NCBI GenBank assembly: GCA_948567375.1
Contig: OX419758.1
Location: 11,971,001 to 12,035,000, forward strand
Direction of reading: 5' to 3'
Length of the DNA: 64,000 nt
Origin: Lunularia cruciata
Lineage: Eukaryota > Streptophyta > Marchantiopsida > Lunulariales > Lunulariaceae
In this document: one piece after another, positions 11,609 to 22,477 of the stretch
Layout: each line of letters starts with the position of its first letter
Numbering within the stretch: position 1 is the first letter of the stretch
Program-made: the position numbers and the translations under genes
The notes under the pieces: model-generated
What the model was told of the DNA's origin: nothing
What the model saw: the letters and a program-made list of their open reading frames with translations, nothing else
Databases searched by the model: none

Positions 11609-12540
11609 AGTGTAAGCGAATAGCGAGACGAACATGTGAAATCCTAACAATGGAACAATCTACAGCAGTAGCCAGGATACCGGACAATAAGTATTCTCGT
11701 GCTTTCATAGTACATAGGGGTTAGATACGACTGTTAACAAACTCAGTCGGTCTGTCTATAAAACATTGGTTATGGATTTAACCGCGGTGGATGAGTTAAA
11801 GGAATATGCTCATACACCAATATTATATAATCTGCAAATTTGTACCTATGCTGAACTGTCAATTTTGAAGAGCGTTTTATAGACGTCAAATAAAACGTGA
11901 TGTATGATCATACTTATGCCTCGTTATCATACTACTTGGACCCATCGCCGGTACTTCTATCTGGAATTCAGATTTGACGGGACTGTACACCTGACAATGG
12001 GAGATTTCAAATCAGATTTCTCCAACATCTTCAGCCGAAGCAAAGGGGAATTCGACACTGTCAGCTCTGCGAGTACCCTTGCAGATAGAGCTCTCAATAA
12101 AGTCAACCATATCTCTATGAGGGACTAGAAAAGAAGAATTTCATACGCATGGTTTCTCTGCAGTCTCAAGGCAGGATTCAGATCTAGAGATCTTAAAGAG
12201 TAGGTTCATAGCGCACACTACAACACTCATAGATTGCAAGACAGTCTAGATTTGGCGTCTCATTTTACTGAGATCTTGCAGCAACTCTAGGATCTCTGGG
12301 CCTTAGTTCCATCCCAAGCTTAGATGTTGAAAAGTAAGGAGACCATTTAGGGTTGACTAGCTTCCAACAATCTGCATGACAAATATACAACGAAGAACAA
12401 AGGAAGAGATAGGTTGCTAAGAGCTGCTCCGATAAGATTATCACCTTATTGCATTCAAGCACCCTATCCCTTGACTGTACAAAGCGGGAGGTGACCTCGG
12501 CTAAACCCACCGGCCTCACGCAATGCCCTCCACGCATTCT

Positions 12541-12980
12541 TTATTGCGTTAAACCGCTTTGAAGGCCCTATGCTTCAACTGGGCGTGCTTTCTACGTGCT
12601 CTTAACGGGCTTTTTGGACAGCTTCAGCTCCACAATCTCAAACTCCCGCCTTAGTTAAAGGCAGCCGCTACACTGCGCAGATGGAAGTGAAGGTGCAAAA
12701 GCAACATAGTAAACTTAATCTTTCTGCACCTATAGGTTTTTGCGTAAATTTTCACAACATGGACTGATCTTCTAAAAGAAACCACTATTTCTTATTTGCT
12801 TGACCACGAAACAATGATTGAATTCCGCATATAAACATCATGAAACACAATTTTCATGTCTGAGCAAATTCCATAGTCAAACTATAGGGTACGTATAGGC
12901 TAGACCAAAATAGACATGTCATCCATACATCCAGCTAATCTAAAGGTGTAACTTGTTCACATGTCACCTATCTTTGTACC
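12541..12980. other. Intergenic, nothing recognised
   Basis: This is sequence after duplication unit 2 and before the F1 element. No gene is seen. It ends in ...tttgtacc, whose last four bases recur immediately after the element at 22,929-22,932. Confidence 0.4.
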
Positions 12981-13087
12981 TGTCGTGCGTATATACATCG
13001 CTACACAACATACATCGCTGTCAACATCATACACTATAAAAGCACAACTCACACATAAGTCATACATATACTCTAAAGTGCCACAAT
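12980..13087. repeat. 108-bp direct repeat, outer copy, at the 3' end of F1 copy 1
   Basis: This 108-bp stretch (ctgtcgtgcgtatatacatc ... taaagtgccacaat) is repeated at 13,537-13,644 with one substitution noticed. The two copies flank the 3' LTR. In element orientation it starts TGTGGCAC and ends ACGACA, a TG...CA form. It contains a TATAAAAG box on the plus strand. The TACC target duplication lies outside this copy, so it appears to belong to the inserted unit. Confidence 0.85.
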
Positions 13088-13535
13088 AATCAGATTGCTT
13101 AACACTTTAAACTCAACTCAACTCAGATCAGTACTTGATCTATCACTCTATAAACTGCCAACAACTGTGCACTGATTACAGTCAAGCCACACCCACTCAA
13201 GCATAGAGAATCCAAGTGACGCTCGCCGGCCTCTGTCCACCATAGCCAGGAACTCGAAGGCTCAACATCAGAGAAGTGAGCTCTCTGGAGCTCACTTCGA
13301 AACTATACCCCCTGGACTCGAGCTAGCCCTAAAACCCTAACGGTCCCGCTGACGGCACACTCGACGGTGCAAACGGTGCAAAGTGACGGTGGGCCCCACC
13401 GTGAAGTCAGTACCCCGAACACGAAATCTAACCATCGGAAAGTAGTCCTTGAGAAACTACTAGAATAACTCTAACTACCATCACTGGAACTCCAGTGTCC
13501 GAGCATCTAGATGCGGAACTACAAATGGCATGATA
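13085..13535 (-). repeat. F1 copy 1, 3' LTR (451 bp)
   Basis: It matches 22,478-22,928 over the same 451-bp length with about a dozen differences. Its termini are eroded: TG...CA in the other LTR appears here as AA...TA on the plus strand. It contains an 8-bp palindromic core around gagctctctggagctc and a ccctaaaaccctaac stretch. Confidence 0.88.
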
Positions 13536-13536
13536 G

Positions 13537-13644
13537 CTGTCGTGCGTATATACATCGCTACACAACATACATCGCTGTCAACATCATACACTATAAAAGC
13601 ACAACTCACACATAAGTCATACATAGACTCTAAAGTGCCACAAT
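13537..13644. repeat. 108-bp direct repeat, inner copy, between polypurine tract and 3' LTR
   Basis: This is the inner partner of 12,980-13,087. In element orientation it directly follows the polypurine tract, the position where a 3' LTR should start. The 5' LTR of the element lacks it, which is unexpected for a normally reverse-transcribed element. Confidence 0.85.
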
Positions 13645-13660
13645 CGCCCCCCTAGCTGGC
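13645..13660 (-). promoter_or_regulatory. F1 polypurine tract
   Basis: In element orientation the sequence reads ...agctaggggggcg immediately before the 108-bp repeat. A G-rich run next to the 3' terminal repeat is the usual primer site for plus-strand DNA synthesis. Confidence 0.55.
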
Positions 13661-13811
13661 GGTTAGGTCCCTCTAACTCCAGATAGCCATCTACTCTAAG
13701 TATATGGTATACCCTCTAATGGGCAAAGATCAGGAGGCCGGGTGCTATGGAGCCCCATCGTTAGTCGCCTGTCTGCAATCTATACCATATAAAGAATGAA
13801 CTAGCTATAGG

Positions 13812-13952
13812 TCAAGTACATCTAGGACATAACCACTATCCTTGAGGAACCACCGTGAGGGGAGGAGTCATACATGCCATATGCCATCCTCTCGAACAGC
13901 TATCACACACTAACATAGTAGCAGCTCCACCAGAAGAGCCACATAACATACA
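13812..13952 (-). other. PHD finger at the C-terminus of F1 integrase
   Basis: The cysteine and histidine order fits a C4HC3 PHD finger. CMLC is followed after 11 residues by CDSC, then SRGWH, MAC and the PPL segment. After an in-frame TAG at 13,836 comes WLCPRC. The LVCD, GWH, PPL and W.C..C positions are diagnostic of PHD fingers. The TAG sits where PHD fingers usually have an acidic or polar residue before the Trp, so an ancestral sense codon is likely. PHD fingers commonly read histone H3 tails. A role in targeting integration is inference. Confidence 0.82.
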
Positions 13953-16860
13953 CCTCAAGCCTGCACGTACAAGTGCCAAGCTTGGGTCCATAGTACCATC
14001 AATGTTTGGAAGGTGGCATGGCGCACAATTGTGCACATGATCCTTCCAAACAACACCATCACGTCCTTCTAACACAAGGACTCCAGATGGCAAAACCTCG
14101 CACACTCTCAAGATAGTGCGGCCTGTAGAAACATCAAGTGTCATCGGTGCTGACTGCTGTAGATATACATAGTCACCTGGATGAAATTGACGGATCGAGG
14201 GTCTATAACCTCCTCCTCGAATGGTAGCATAGCGTAAAGTATCTCTATGTTGAGCAATCGCCAAGTTCTCAAAGGCCATCGGCATCACTCTCCGAAAGAT
14301 CTCTGCACGCTGAGAACATGCGCTCATCCATACATCGGGGTCATCCAAGTCCAAAACTACAGTAGCATCTCGATGAATGGCTGCAGGTAAATCTGGATCT
14401 CGTCCATAGAGTAGAAAGTATGGAGAGAAGGATGCTAAGGAGGCTTGCCGGCTGAACCGATAGCCCATGGCCAACCAAGGTAACTGGAGATCCCAATCTC
14501 CCAAGTGGCCTCTCTGCAAACCATACTTTTGCAATCCTCTCTTCACCGTCTGAACCACTCTCTCTGCTAAGCTATCTGCCTCAGGGTGATCTCGGGATGT
14601 AGTACGATGATCAATCAAAGCCTTGTCACATAAGACCTGAAACTCTCCCAAGAACTCTGTACCCTGATCAGTCAAAACCTCAGCTGGTGCACCAAAATGA
14701 CTAAGAACTCGATCCAGGAACGAGTAAGCTGTCCCTTCACTAGACTTGTCAGGAAGTGCCACCAACTCAATCCACTTGGAGAAGTGCTCCACCATCACCA
14801 AAACATACCGATGATGTCTCACAATCAGCGGTAAAGGTCTGGCAAAGTCCAAACTCCAACGGTAACCCAATCCCATGATAGGTAATGGGTGTAACTGTGG
14901 CGTAGGAGCATTGAATGATGCTCTAACTCGGTCACAAACCACACATCTGGCAACAAACTGCTGTACCTCGGTCTGCATACCGCGCCACCAATAATGACTC
15001 TGGAGTAAGCTATATGTATGCTTTACTCCAAAATGTCCTAGCTCCTCATGAGCATGACGGACCAACTGTGGTCTCTGTGATGGAAGTGGTACTACTCGCA
15101 CTCTACCATCCTCCCATACATGCAAAAGGTGTCTACCCTCCAATCTGAACCGTCTGGCTCGCTGAAGAACACGGTCTCTCTCCTTGGCCCCAATTGTGCC
15201 ACCCACAACACCAGTGCAAAGATAGTCCATCGATAAGACATCATCATGAATGCCTCGCTGGACTGTACCAATATCTTCACTCTCTGGATCTGTGACCTCA
15301 ATAACTCCTCCTGTATGCGCTAAGAGAGATACCACCAAAGTCTCTGCAAATATACACAGAAAGGCCGATGCATGCCAACCTGGCACCATCTCCTCATCTG
15401 TCTCACCATGCCAACGTGCTCCGGTCTGATCCTGCTGGCTGGGACATGGGTTTCTACTCAACCCATCTGCATCATGGTTCACCACTCCAGGTCTGTGAAC
15501 AACCGTGAAATCATACTCCTGTAAAATCAGAGCCCATCGTGCAAGCTTCCCTGAAAGCTTGTCGGACTCCATCAACCACTTCAGCGGCTGATGATCAGTG
15601 ATGAGAGTGAAGGGGTTACCAAATAGGTAACATCGGAAATGTGCTACTGCCCAAACTGCTGCCAAGCACTCTCCCTCATATGAACTATACTTCGCCTCCG
15701 CTGAATTGTTGGAGCGACTAGCATAGGCCACCACAAACTCCTTCTCCTCATCATCATGCTGGGTGAGCACCGCTCCAAGCCCCAACATACTCCAATCAGT
15801 GTGAACCTGAAATGGTCGACCCCTGATTGGTCTCCTCAAAATAGGAGCAGATGTCAACCTCTCCTTGAGCTCTACAAAAGCTCTCTCCTGCTCATCTCCC
15901 CAACACCACTCCTGTGTAAGCTTGGTCAGCTTCGTCAAGGCCTTGGCAATGGCACTAAATCCTCTAACATAGCGGCGATAGAAGTTCGCCAACCCAAGGA
16001 ATGCTCGCACTCTGCTCACATCCGTAGGCCGAGGAATACGTGCAATAGCCTCCACCTTGGTCTGCTGAACACCAAGTCCTCCGGGGTAGATAGTGTGACC
16101 CAAATACTCAACCTGCTTGTGGAAGAACCTACACTTCCCAAGATGTAGTTTGAGTCCATGAGATCTCAACCTCTCAAACACCTCCAACAACTGTCTCTCA
16201 TGCTCCTCCACAGTAGTGCTATAGACCAAAATGTCATCAATATAACACCGAGCAAAATCCAATCCAGCTAGGATCCTATCCATGACCCTCTGGAACTCAG
16301 CAGGAGCGTTCTTCAACCCAAATGGTAAGAACCTCCACTGATATAACACATCCTTGCCGTGAGGATCAATAGCCCAAAATGTTGTCTTGGACTTATCCTC
16401 CTCCTTGATCGGCAACTGATGATATCACGCTCGTAGATCCAAAGTACTGAAGACCTTTGCATGCCCAATCGCATCAAAAATCTCCTCCGGTGTAGGCATG
16501 GCATACCGATCAGCCCTGGTCTGTCGGTTGATAGGACGGTAATCTCCACACATCCGCCTATCTGTATAGTTGCCATGCATATCCTTCTTGGCTGGCATCA
16601 CTATCGCTGATGCATACTCTCCATGTGAAATCTCCACCAAACCAGCCTCAAAAAGGTCACTACTCCGGCTCTGAATCAATGTCCTCTCCATCTCACTATA
16701 TTGATAAGGACGTCGGAAAACAGGTGTGTCGCTAGTCAGCTCAATCCGTATACCAGGTCCCTTCAGAGCACCCAAATCCTTCATACTGAAGGCAAAACAA
16801 CTCGTGTGACTCCTCAAGAACCTCCAAACCCTCCGTCTTTCCTCTCCAGTAAGCTTGGGT
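13812..16860 (-). pseudogene. F1 copy 1 pol: reverse transcriptase, RNase H, integrase, PHD finger
   Basis: Reading leftwards, RT begins near 16,850 (KDLGALKGPGIRIEL, then STLDLRA and YHQL) and has the catalytic YIDDILVYS near 16,240. The connection carries KCRFF and YLGH. RNase H carries HTDWS, YEGECLA and TDHQPL (D, E, D). Integrase has an H2C2 zinc finger (H..ELGH...C..C, ~14,920-15,060) and D, D, E in SLDF, TDQGTEF and SLAERV. A PHD finger ends the protein. The long open stretch 13,836-16,415 is one frame of 859 codons. Two stops are visible. A TGA at about 16,421-16,424 replaces the Gly of the RT SGYHQ motif. A TAG at 13,836-13,838 lies inside the PHD finger; the frame then ends at a TGA at 13,812. 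Without read-through it would not yield active RT. Confidence 0.88.
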
Positions 16861-17224
16861 CCAAGATCTGGCTCCCAAGTATCCTCTGTAACTGTAGTAG
16901 GAGTGGAAGACGTACTGACTGGCTGCTACACTGGGCCCTTGGGAGCAATAGTGTCATGCTCCCGACCACTAGAGGTCCCAACCTCTGTGTGAAAAACTCC
17001 CTCCACTCTGGCTGCAAGCTCCATACGTCCTCTGGCTGCATCCCATGTGGACCAAGGGTGTAATCCAAGTAGCCCACGCTCACCTGGATGGACTCCAAGT
17101 AGACCACTCTCCCTAGTAGCTATTGGATGTGTCCCAAGAATACCATGTCCACTCGGTCCATCGCCCCCAGCATGTGCTTGAATCGTCTTGATCGGCACAG
17201 GGCTCACAAGTGTCCGAGTGGTGA

Positions 17225-18225
17225 TGCCTATTAAGCGCATCCTACGCTGCTCTGCCAAACCAAGGCTCACAATCCAGGTCAAACAGTTCAGGTCCATAGC
17301 CTGACCTAACACCTGACGCTTGGATGCCTCTGACACTGCTGGAACAGCGGTAATACCGGTGCGAAAACCCATCACCCGCTCTCTCTCATCAGCATTGGGC
17401 TCCACCAACTGCTATAATTGTGAGTCCCAAACAAGTCCAGGTCCTCCCTCTCGAAAAGCATGAGAGCCTGGGAAACTCATGAGTGTGGAAAATGCAGCTC
17501 TAGGCTGTCCAACTAGGTTCACCACTGCCATAGGTGACCTATCAGCCACTACCACTGTCTGAGACTGACGCCCAACATCCAAGATATCATCAACAAGGAT
17601 GTGGTCAAGTCGCTGAATCCCATCATAACTACGTTGTAGAACCTCTCTGGGTAAAAGGTTCGTCCACCAAAGACGAAGACGATGAGCCCGTGATCCCACT
17701 CTGGCTGCATCTAACAATACAGCAGGTCCCATCCATGAATGGACCTGATGTGTACTCGCCACCACTCTAGTGCGAGAATCACCCATCAATGGAACGTTCT
17801 CCAAAAGGTAAGCTGGAGAAACAGACTGATGAACCTGGAGATGTCGGTAGTATCCGTAACATCTCCCAAAACACACTAGAATGAGGATCCTGAAGACCCA
17901 AACCGCGGCCTGCACGTGTATGTCCCTGACATGGCCATCTAGAAATCACCAAGTGAATAGGCCCATGTCTCTCTAGGTCATGCGCCCCCAGTAAGGAAAT
18001 GTCTCCTGGTAAGGCCTTCTGGTAACCTCTGACTGCTGACATCGGTAATAACTCCGGATACCGATAGGCCAAGTGTGCCACATGATGTAGAGAGACTCGC
18101 CTAGCAGTCTCATCTCTCTCTACATACAAGTACCTCTATACTCGAATACCCGCCTGTAACACCGCAGCTAGTCCGGTGCTGATCCCACCAAACAACTCCA
18201 ATAGGCATATCCCCTCTACTGGGTA
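17225..18225 (-). pseudogene. F1 copy 1 C5 cytosine DNA methyltransferase domain (DNMT3-like)
   Basis: This domain lies between protease and RT in the polyprotein. It would transfer a methyl group from S-adenosylmethionine to cytosine C5. Motif I, LLELFGGISTGLAAVLQAGI, has the LF.GI.TGL pattern typical of DNMT3/DRM-type enzymes. Motif II is YVERDE. Motif IV is WPCQGHTRAG (catalytic Cys codon at 17,929-17,931). Motif VI is LLENV. Motif VIII is SRAHRLRLWWTN. The C-terminal part has ERERVMGFRTG and a motif X-like GQAMDLNCLTWI. A TAG at 18,136-18,138 (CAG in copy 2) and a frameshift near 17,880 break this copy. Substitutions against copy 2 include ISRWPC for ISGWPC. The linker after motif VIII to RT (~16,860-17,225) has no recognised domain. 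Confidence 0.85.
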
Positions 18226-19998
18226 CTGCCAAGCAATGAGTGTGGTATCCAGAGGTGTCAAAGCAATCGCCTCTGGAGGCTCATCCTCACACTCATCCCC
18301 TGATGGTACGAAGGCTCCACTCCAAGCCTGCTGCACCAACTGATCTGCATGTTGCTGCAATGCCTCCTCTGAACTCCACAATGGAACATCCAAGGTGGAT
18401 GGAACAATCCCACTCGTACTCCATAGCCGAGTGATCTCCTCTGGTACTGGAGTATCCTCTGCATGGACGTTCCCCTCCAACAAGTCACCAAGCCAAGTGA
18501 CTGCACCGCTGAAAGCCAAAACTGATGCTGCCATGGTCCCGGACTGTAGTGAGCCAAGACTGCCACTATTGAAGCGTACTGGTAGGCGACATACCCGTCC
18601 CTCACCAGACTGCCAACCAGGTCTATAAGAGGTTGTCTCTTCCCAATAGTCAATGCTAAAACCCATAGGGTATAACACTGCTCCCCCAACTAGCACATCA
18701 TAGGACTCAGCTATCGTTGCAATAGCCTGAGCTCTCACCACCGAGCTATCAGTCGGATGACCAGGCTGAACCTGGACAACAAGGTCTCCACGTGTGATGT
18801 ACTGTGTCAAACCACCACCTAGAGATATCTGGATCTGAAATGGACACCTCTCTACATCGGTCTTCCGTTACTCCAGACCAACAACTACAGCCTTCCCCAA
18901 CATAAGGGGCTGCGCACTAGAGTCTAACAAGACTCTCTGTGGTGTATAGACCTTCCCTGAAGGTCCCACTAAATGAAAGATCCCCCTCTGGTTATCCAAT
19001 AGGACAACACCAGGTGTAAACCACGCTCTCTCAAAGGCCGGTCTAGCTGGCAACTCCTCCAGTCTAGCCGCTGCTGCCTGCCATAAACCACTGGTCGCTG
19101 AACGGATCCCATGCTCCTCAACCAAGTCAGCTCCACTACCAACCACCTCTGCTCTAGTAGTAGGAACTGCACCATCCCTACTCTCACACAACGTGGCAGC
19201 CAACCGGAACACTAGGGCTGGGTCAACTCCCAATGTAAACATGTCATTGGCTGAAAATAAAGGATGCCGCATAATCAGCTGAGCCGCCCCCAACATCATG
19301 CTAGACTCAGTCTGTGTAGTAGCAGGTGGCTTACTAGCAGGTACTCCATCAGGTACTCCATCACCACCTACCACACCTGCACTGGGACGTCTAGGAACCA
19401 TGGATGTCGTCTGCAATGCCTCAGATAGCGTGAAAGACTGGGGAAGTCTGACCTGTCTCCCAACCTCTCCTCTCTGTGGGTCCAACTCCACTGATGCTCC
19501 TCTAGGCTCTGGAGCACGTACTGCACTCCTAGTCACTACCGCAGATGCATCCACCTGTGCTGCTCCGCACATGAAGTCCAAAGCATCTCTATCACCAGCA
19601 TATGAGGTGGAAGCCTCAGCACCCGAATCTGATCTCCTCTGAGCAATAGCCATACTAGCCAATCTCTGCTCCAACTGCTCAATCCGAGTAGCCATAGCTA
19701 TGTCAGAAGTAAGGGCAGGTACTGCACCCTTACTAGGTGTAGATCCTCTACCACCACCTCTACCACCTCGTCCTCCATGAACTGGAGCTCCTCTACTACC
19801 TGCCATAGCAGCCCTACCACTCCGTAACTCCGGGTGTAGGTCAAAACACCGGTCACTAGTATGACCAAATCTATGGCAGTGCTCATACTGCCTCTGTGCT
19901 GGCTGTGATGCACCAGAGGTATCAGGTCCGCTGCCCTGAGTACACTCTCTCCTATGGTGAGGTCCACCACAAGTCCAACAAGCAACACCACCACTCAC
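18226..19998 (-). pseudogene. F1 copy 1 gag C-terminus (zinc knuckles) and aspartic protease
   Basis: The N-terminal part carries CWTCGGPHHRREC (C-x2-C-x4-H-x4-C). A second knuckle, EHCHRFGHTSDRC, has lost its first Cys (Tyr here, Cys in copy 2). A Gly/Arg-rich stretch (GGRGGRGGGRG) and a coiled segment follow. The retropepsin core is VLLDSSAQPLML near 18,915-18,930: the catalytic D-[ST]-G reads D-S-S here but D-S-G in copy 2, so this protease is probably inactive. The protease ends with YDVLVGG near 18,700. Then comes an acidic linker into the methyltransferase. A TAA at 18,868-18,870 (TTA in copy 2) interrupts the frame. Confidence 0.8.
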
Positions 19999-20041
19999 TG
20001 GCTGCTGCTGACCCGAAAATGAGGGTAAGGGTCTAACTCCA

Positions 20042-21200
20042 CTAGGCCCTCCACTCGCTCCATAGGATCTGGGCTGTCCACCCTGTCCTCAAAAACCAAC
20101 TGGGCGTGGTGCACTCTGCTGCACTCTGCTGCACTCTAGAAGAAGTCACAACCGTGGATGAGGTCTCCCTACCAAATCCAGATGCCACCACTCTCTCCTC
20201 CACCATGTTGAGCTCAATACGCTCAGCCAAACCAAAGACTACTGCCAAAGTGGGCGAAGTAGCCTGCAACAACGTAGCATCACGAACTCTACGTCGCAAC
20301 TCCCTATCCAGTATCTCATACCAAAACTGGACTGCCTGGGCCTCAGTAACTCCCTGAGTGAAACTGATCAGCCGCCTCATGCGAGTGTATGCCTCGTGTA
20401 GGCTCTCTCCAGCCTTCCGTTGGAACTCCTGCAAGCTCCTCAGCTTGTCAGTCCGCACTCCTTGGTAGTTCTGCCTCAAACATAGGAAGAACTCAACCAT
20501 GGGGTTAAACCCCGGTACCACACCACCTCCTGCAGTGGTACCTCCACTCGTAGTAGCACTATCTCCAGCTAGTGCACCTCCACTAGCTCCACCCACACTA
20601 CTCGAGCTAGAACTCGTAGGTACAGCCGATCTACTCCTGGCCACCGAGCCTGAAGTAATAGAGACATAGTGAGGAGACCAATACTGTCTCCATAACTCAA
20701 TCTCCTCCAAATGAGCTCTCTTGAACTCATGGTAATCGTCCATCGGTGAACCCTCCAAGTGCTGAAACAACCCCTTCCATGCCATGAAAGGTGTGAACAA
20801 AGTCGGGTTCCGCATCTGCTGCAGATCACACCAACTATTGAACTCCTGGATGAAGTCATCCAACTCAATGGTATCCACTGTACCAGAGTAACGCCTAGGG
20901 CCTTTGGAGGCCCCATAAATCTTGTCCATGTCCCACAACAACGGTGCGGACACACCAAGTGCACTCTCAACTGAATCAGCTCCTATGTCAAACTCCAACT
21001 CAGAGTCAATCTCCTCCCTCACTGGGACCTAAGATACAGGCTGATACCGAGCACCACTCCGAGTAAACCCACTGCGTACTGCAGGGCTAACTCCTCTGGA
21101 ATCTCCAAAGAACTCCGTCGTGACCACGTAACTGCAACAGCAAACCCGAACCACCAACTGCAACCGCAAGTCGCAACCGCAAGTACCCCACCAAGTGCCA
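20042..21200 (-). pseudogene. F1 copy 1 gag, capsid region
   Basis: A gag-like helical domain is seen. FQHLEG, EFFLCLRQNYQG, LRSLQEFQRKAGESLHEAY and FWYEILDRELRRRVRDA follow the retrotransposon gag pattern, with a Ser/Gly-rich spacer before it. The frame is lost near 20,125-20,145 through a 10-bp tandem duplication (gcagcagagt in element orientation) that is absent from copy 2. The true start is unclear; the homologous copy 2 frame begins further upstream. Confidence 0.8.
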
Positions 21201-22477
21201 ACACCACCACGTGCCAACACCAACTAAACACCACCCACTAATGTAACTCTACCGAGATAACTACACTAGGGGAAGGGCAACCTGTAACCTGCCATCATAA
21301 CATGCACTCTCACGGTCTGCAGGTCATCAGTTCCTGCCTCACCGGAGAGAAACAAAGGTAGTCTGACTGGTCATCACTCCAGCCTCACCACCGAGAGCAC
21401 ACCAGAGCACCAACGCTCAAAAGTCAGGGCACCTCACACAAACGTGGTGCACAAACAGGAAGCAGAGAATGGAGGGGATCCAATCACAAGAAATCTAAAC
21501 GAAAACACTCCATCTCATAACACAACACGGGACTGACTCTGCCACCATTTGGCATTTGACATAAGAGTAGTTCGTATCTAAGTCCTAAGCTACCAGGATC
21601 ACCAAGAATGGGATCAAACTGCCTCTACTAGCCAAAGCTACATGTGTATAGATAACAGTGGCACAGTCACTATGACAACAAGTGAGGGTGGACCAGTTGG
21701 CTAGGGCACCAGTCTAGGAACAAGAGATCTAGGGGTCAAACCTTGTTGCGCACAATCTAGCAAGAAAGGCAGATTTTGCCAACCAATGACCAAGATCTAC
21801 ACTAAACTAGCTAGCCTCACGCCAGCAAGCTGGCTTGCTGGCCCTTCTAGGCCTTCGTAGCCTCTCATAGCCCACAGCCCTATGCCTCAAAGCGTCAAAG
21901 CCTCGAAGCCTCGAAACGCCGAAATTCAGCCAAATGAGGCCTTTCTTGTTGCCACTTCGAACCTCCTCCAAAATTGGCGAAACTTCTCCAAATCTGCAAA
22001 ACTCCTCCAAACTAGCGAAACTTCTCCAAATCTGGCCAAACAGCAAAACTCCTCCAATTCTGGCCCAAAATCTGACGTAAACCCTAAAGATGGATGTCCG
22101 CCAAATCCCCCGCTAACTTTCCACTCGAGCCAAATTGACAAAACGGGTTTTTCCAAATCACAATTTCATGAGAAGAGCTTTCCAACTCCACCTTCAATTT
22201 CACTTTCTGAGCCCAACTCGTAGCAAATTGGTCTTGCCTTCACCTCCTGAGCTCAAAATCACAACACTGCTCGAAAATTGCTCCTTCTTTGCTCAAAATT
22301 TAGCCAGCGCTTCCGCACACCGTCCGCCTAACTGCCAATTTTGCATCAACTACACGAGCTTCTGCACACTAGGGAAACATAGAACCTGAATCGAGCTACC
22401 ACGATCCACCGAGCTTGGAGATACCACCAACACTCAACGTTCTTGCACCCGATTTCCCCCTGACTTCACTTCTCTGA
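21201..22477 (-). other. F1 copy 1 5' leader (untranslated)
   Basis: About 1.3 kb lies between the 5' LTR and gag. It is similar to 58,258-59,530 in copy 2. It contains a segment of short repeats (tctccaaatctggc and variants, 21,960-22,065) and a tRNA-like segment on the plus strand. The sequence just inside the LTR, TCAGAGAAGTGAAG, gives no clear match to a standard primer-binding site. Confidence 0.6.
21682..21752 (+). other. tRNA-like segment (possible SINE head) in the F1 leader
   Basis: TGGACCAGTTGG at 21,689-21,700 resembles a pol III A box, and GGGGTCAAACC at 21,732-21,742 resembles a B box at tRNA-like spacing. It runs antisense to the element. The same segment recurs at 58,970-59,041 (minus) and 29,333-29,404 (plus). 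I could not fold a full cloverleaf by eye. Confidence 0.4.

Larger units (their letters stand above)
8782..12540 (+). repeat. Segmental duplication, unit 2 (contains MTPSL copy 2)
   Basis: This is the direct copy of about 309-4545. Exons, introns, TATA box and downstream AATAAA are all preserved in order. Relative to unit 1 it lacks about 600 bp of upstream sequence. Its first MTPSL intron is longer: about 370 bp against about 254 bp, with extra sequence around 10,310-10,430. Confidence 0.85.

Noticed and set aside
13325-13345. ccctaaaaccctaac resembling plant telomere repeats
   Set aside because: Fewer than three units, and it is present in every F1 LTR; a chance or LTR motif, not a telomere remnant.
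15756-16148. Open frames opposite the F1 pol gene, and similar long frames opposite F3 gag (48,760-49,272)
   Set aside because: They are antisense shadows of strongly supported retrotransposon coding sequence.
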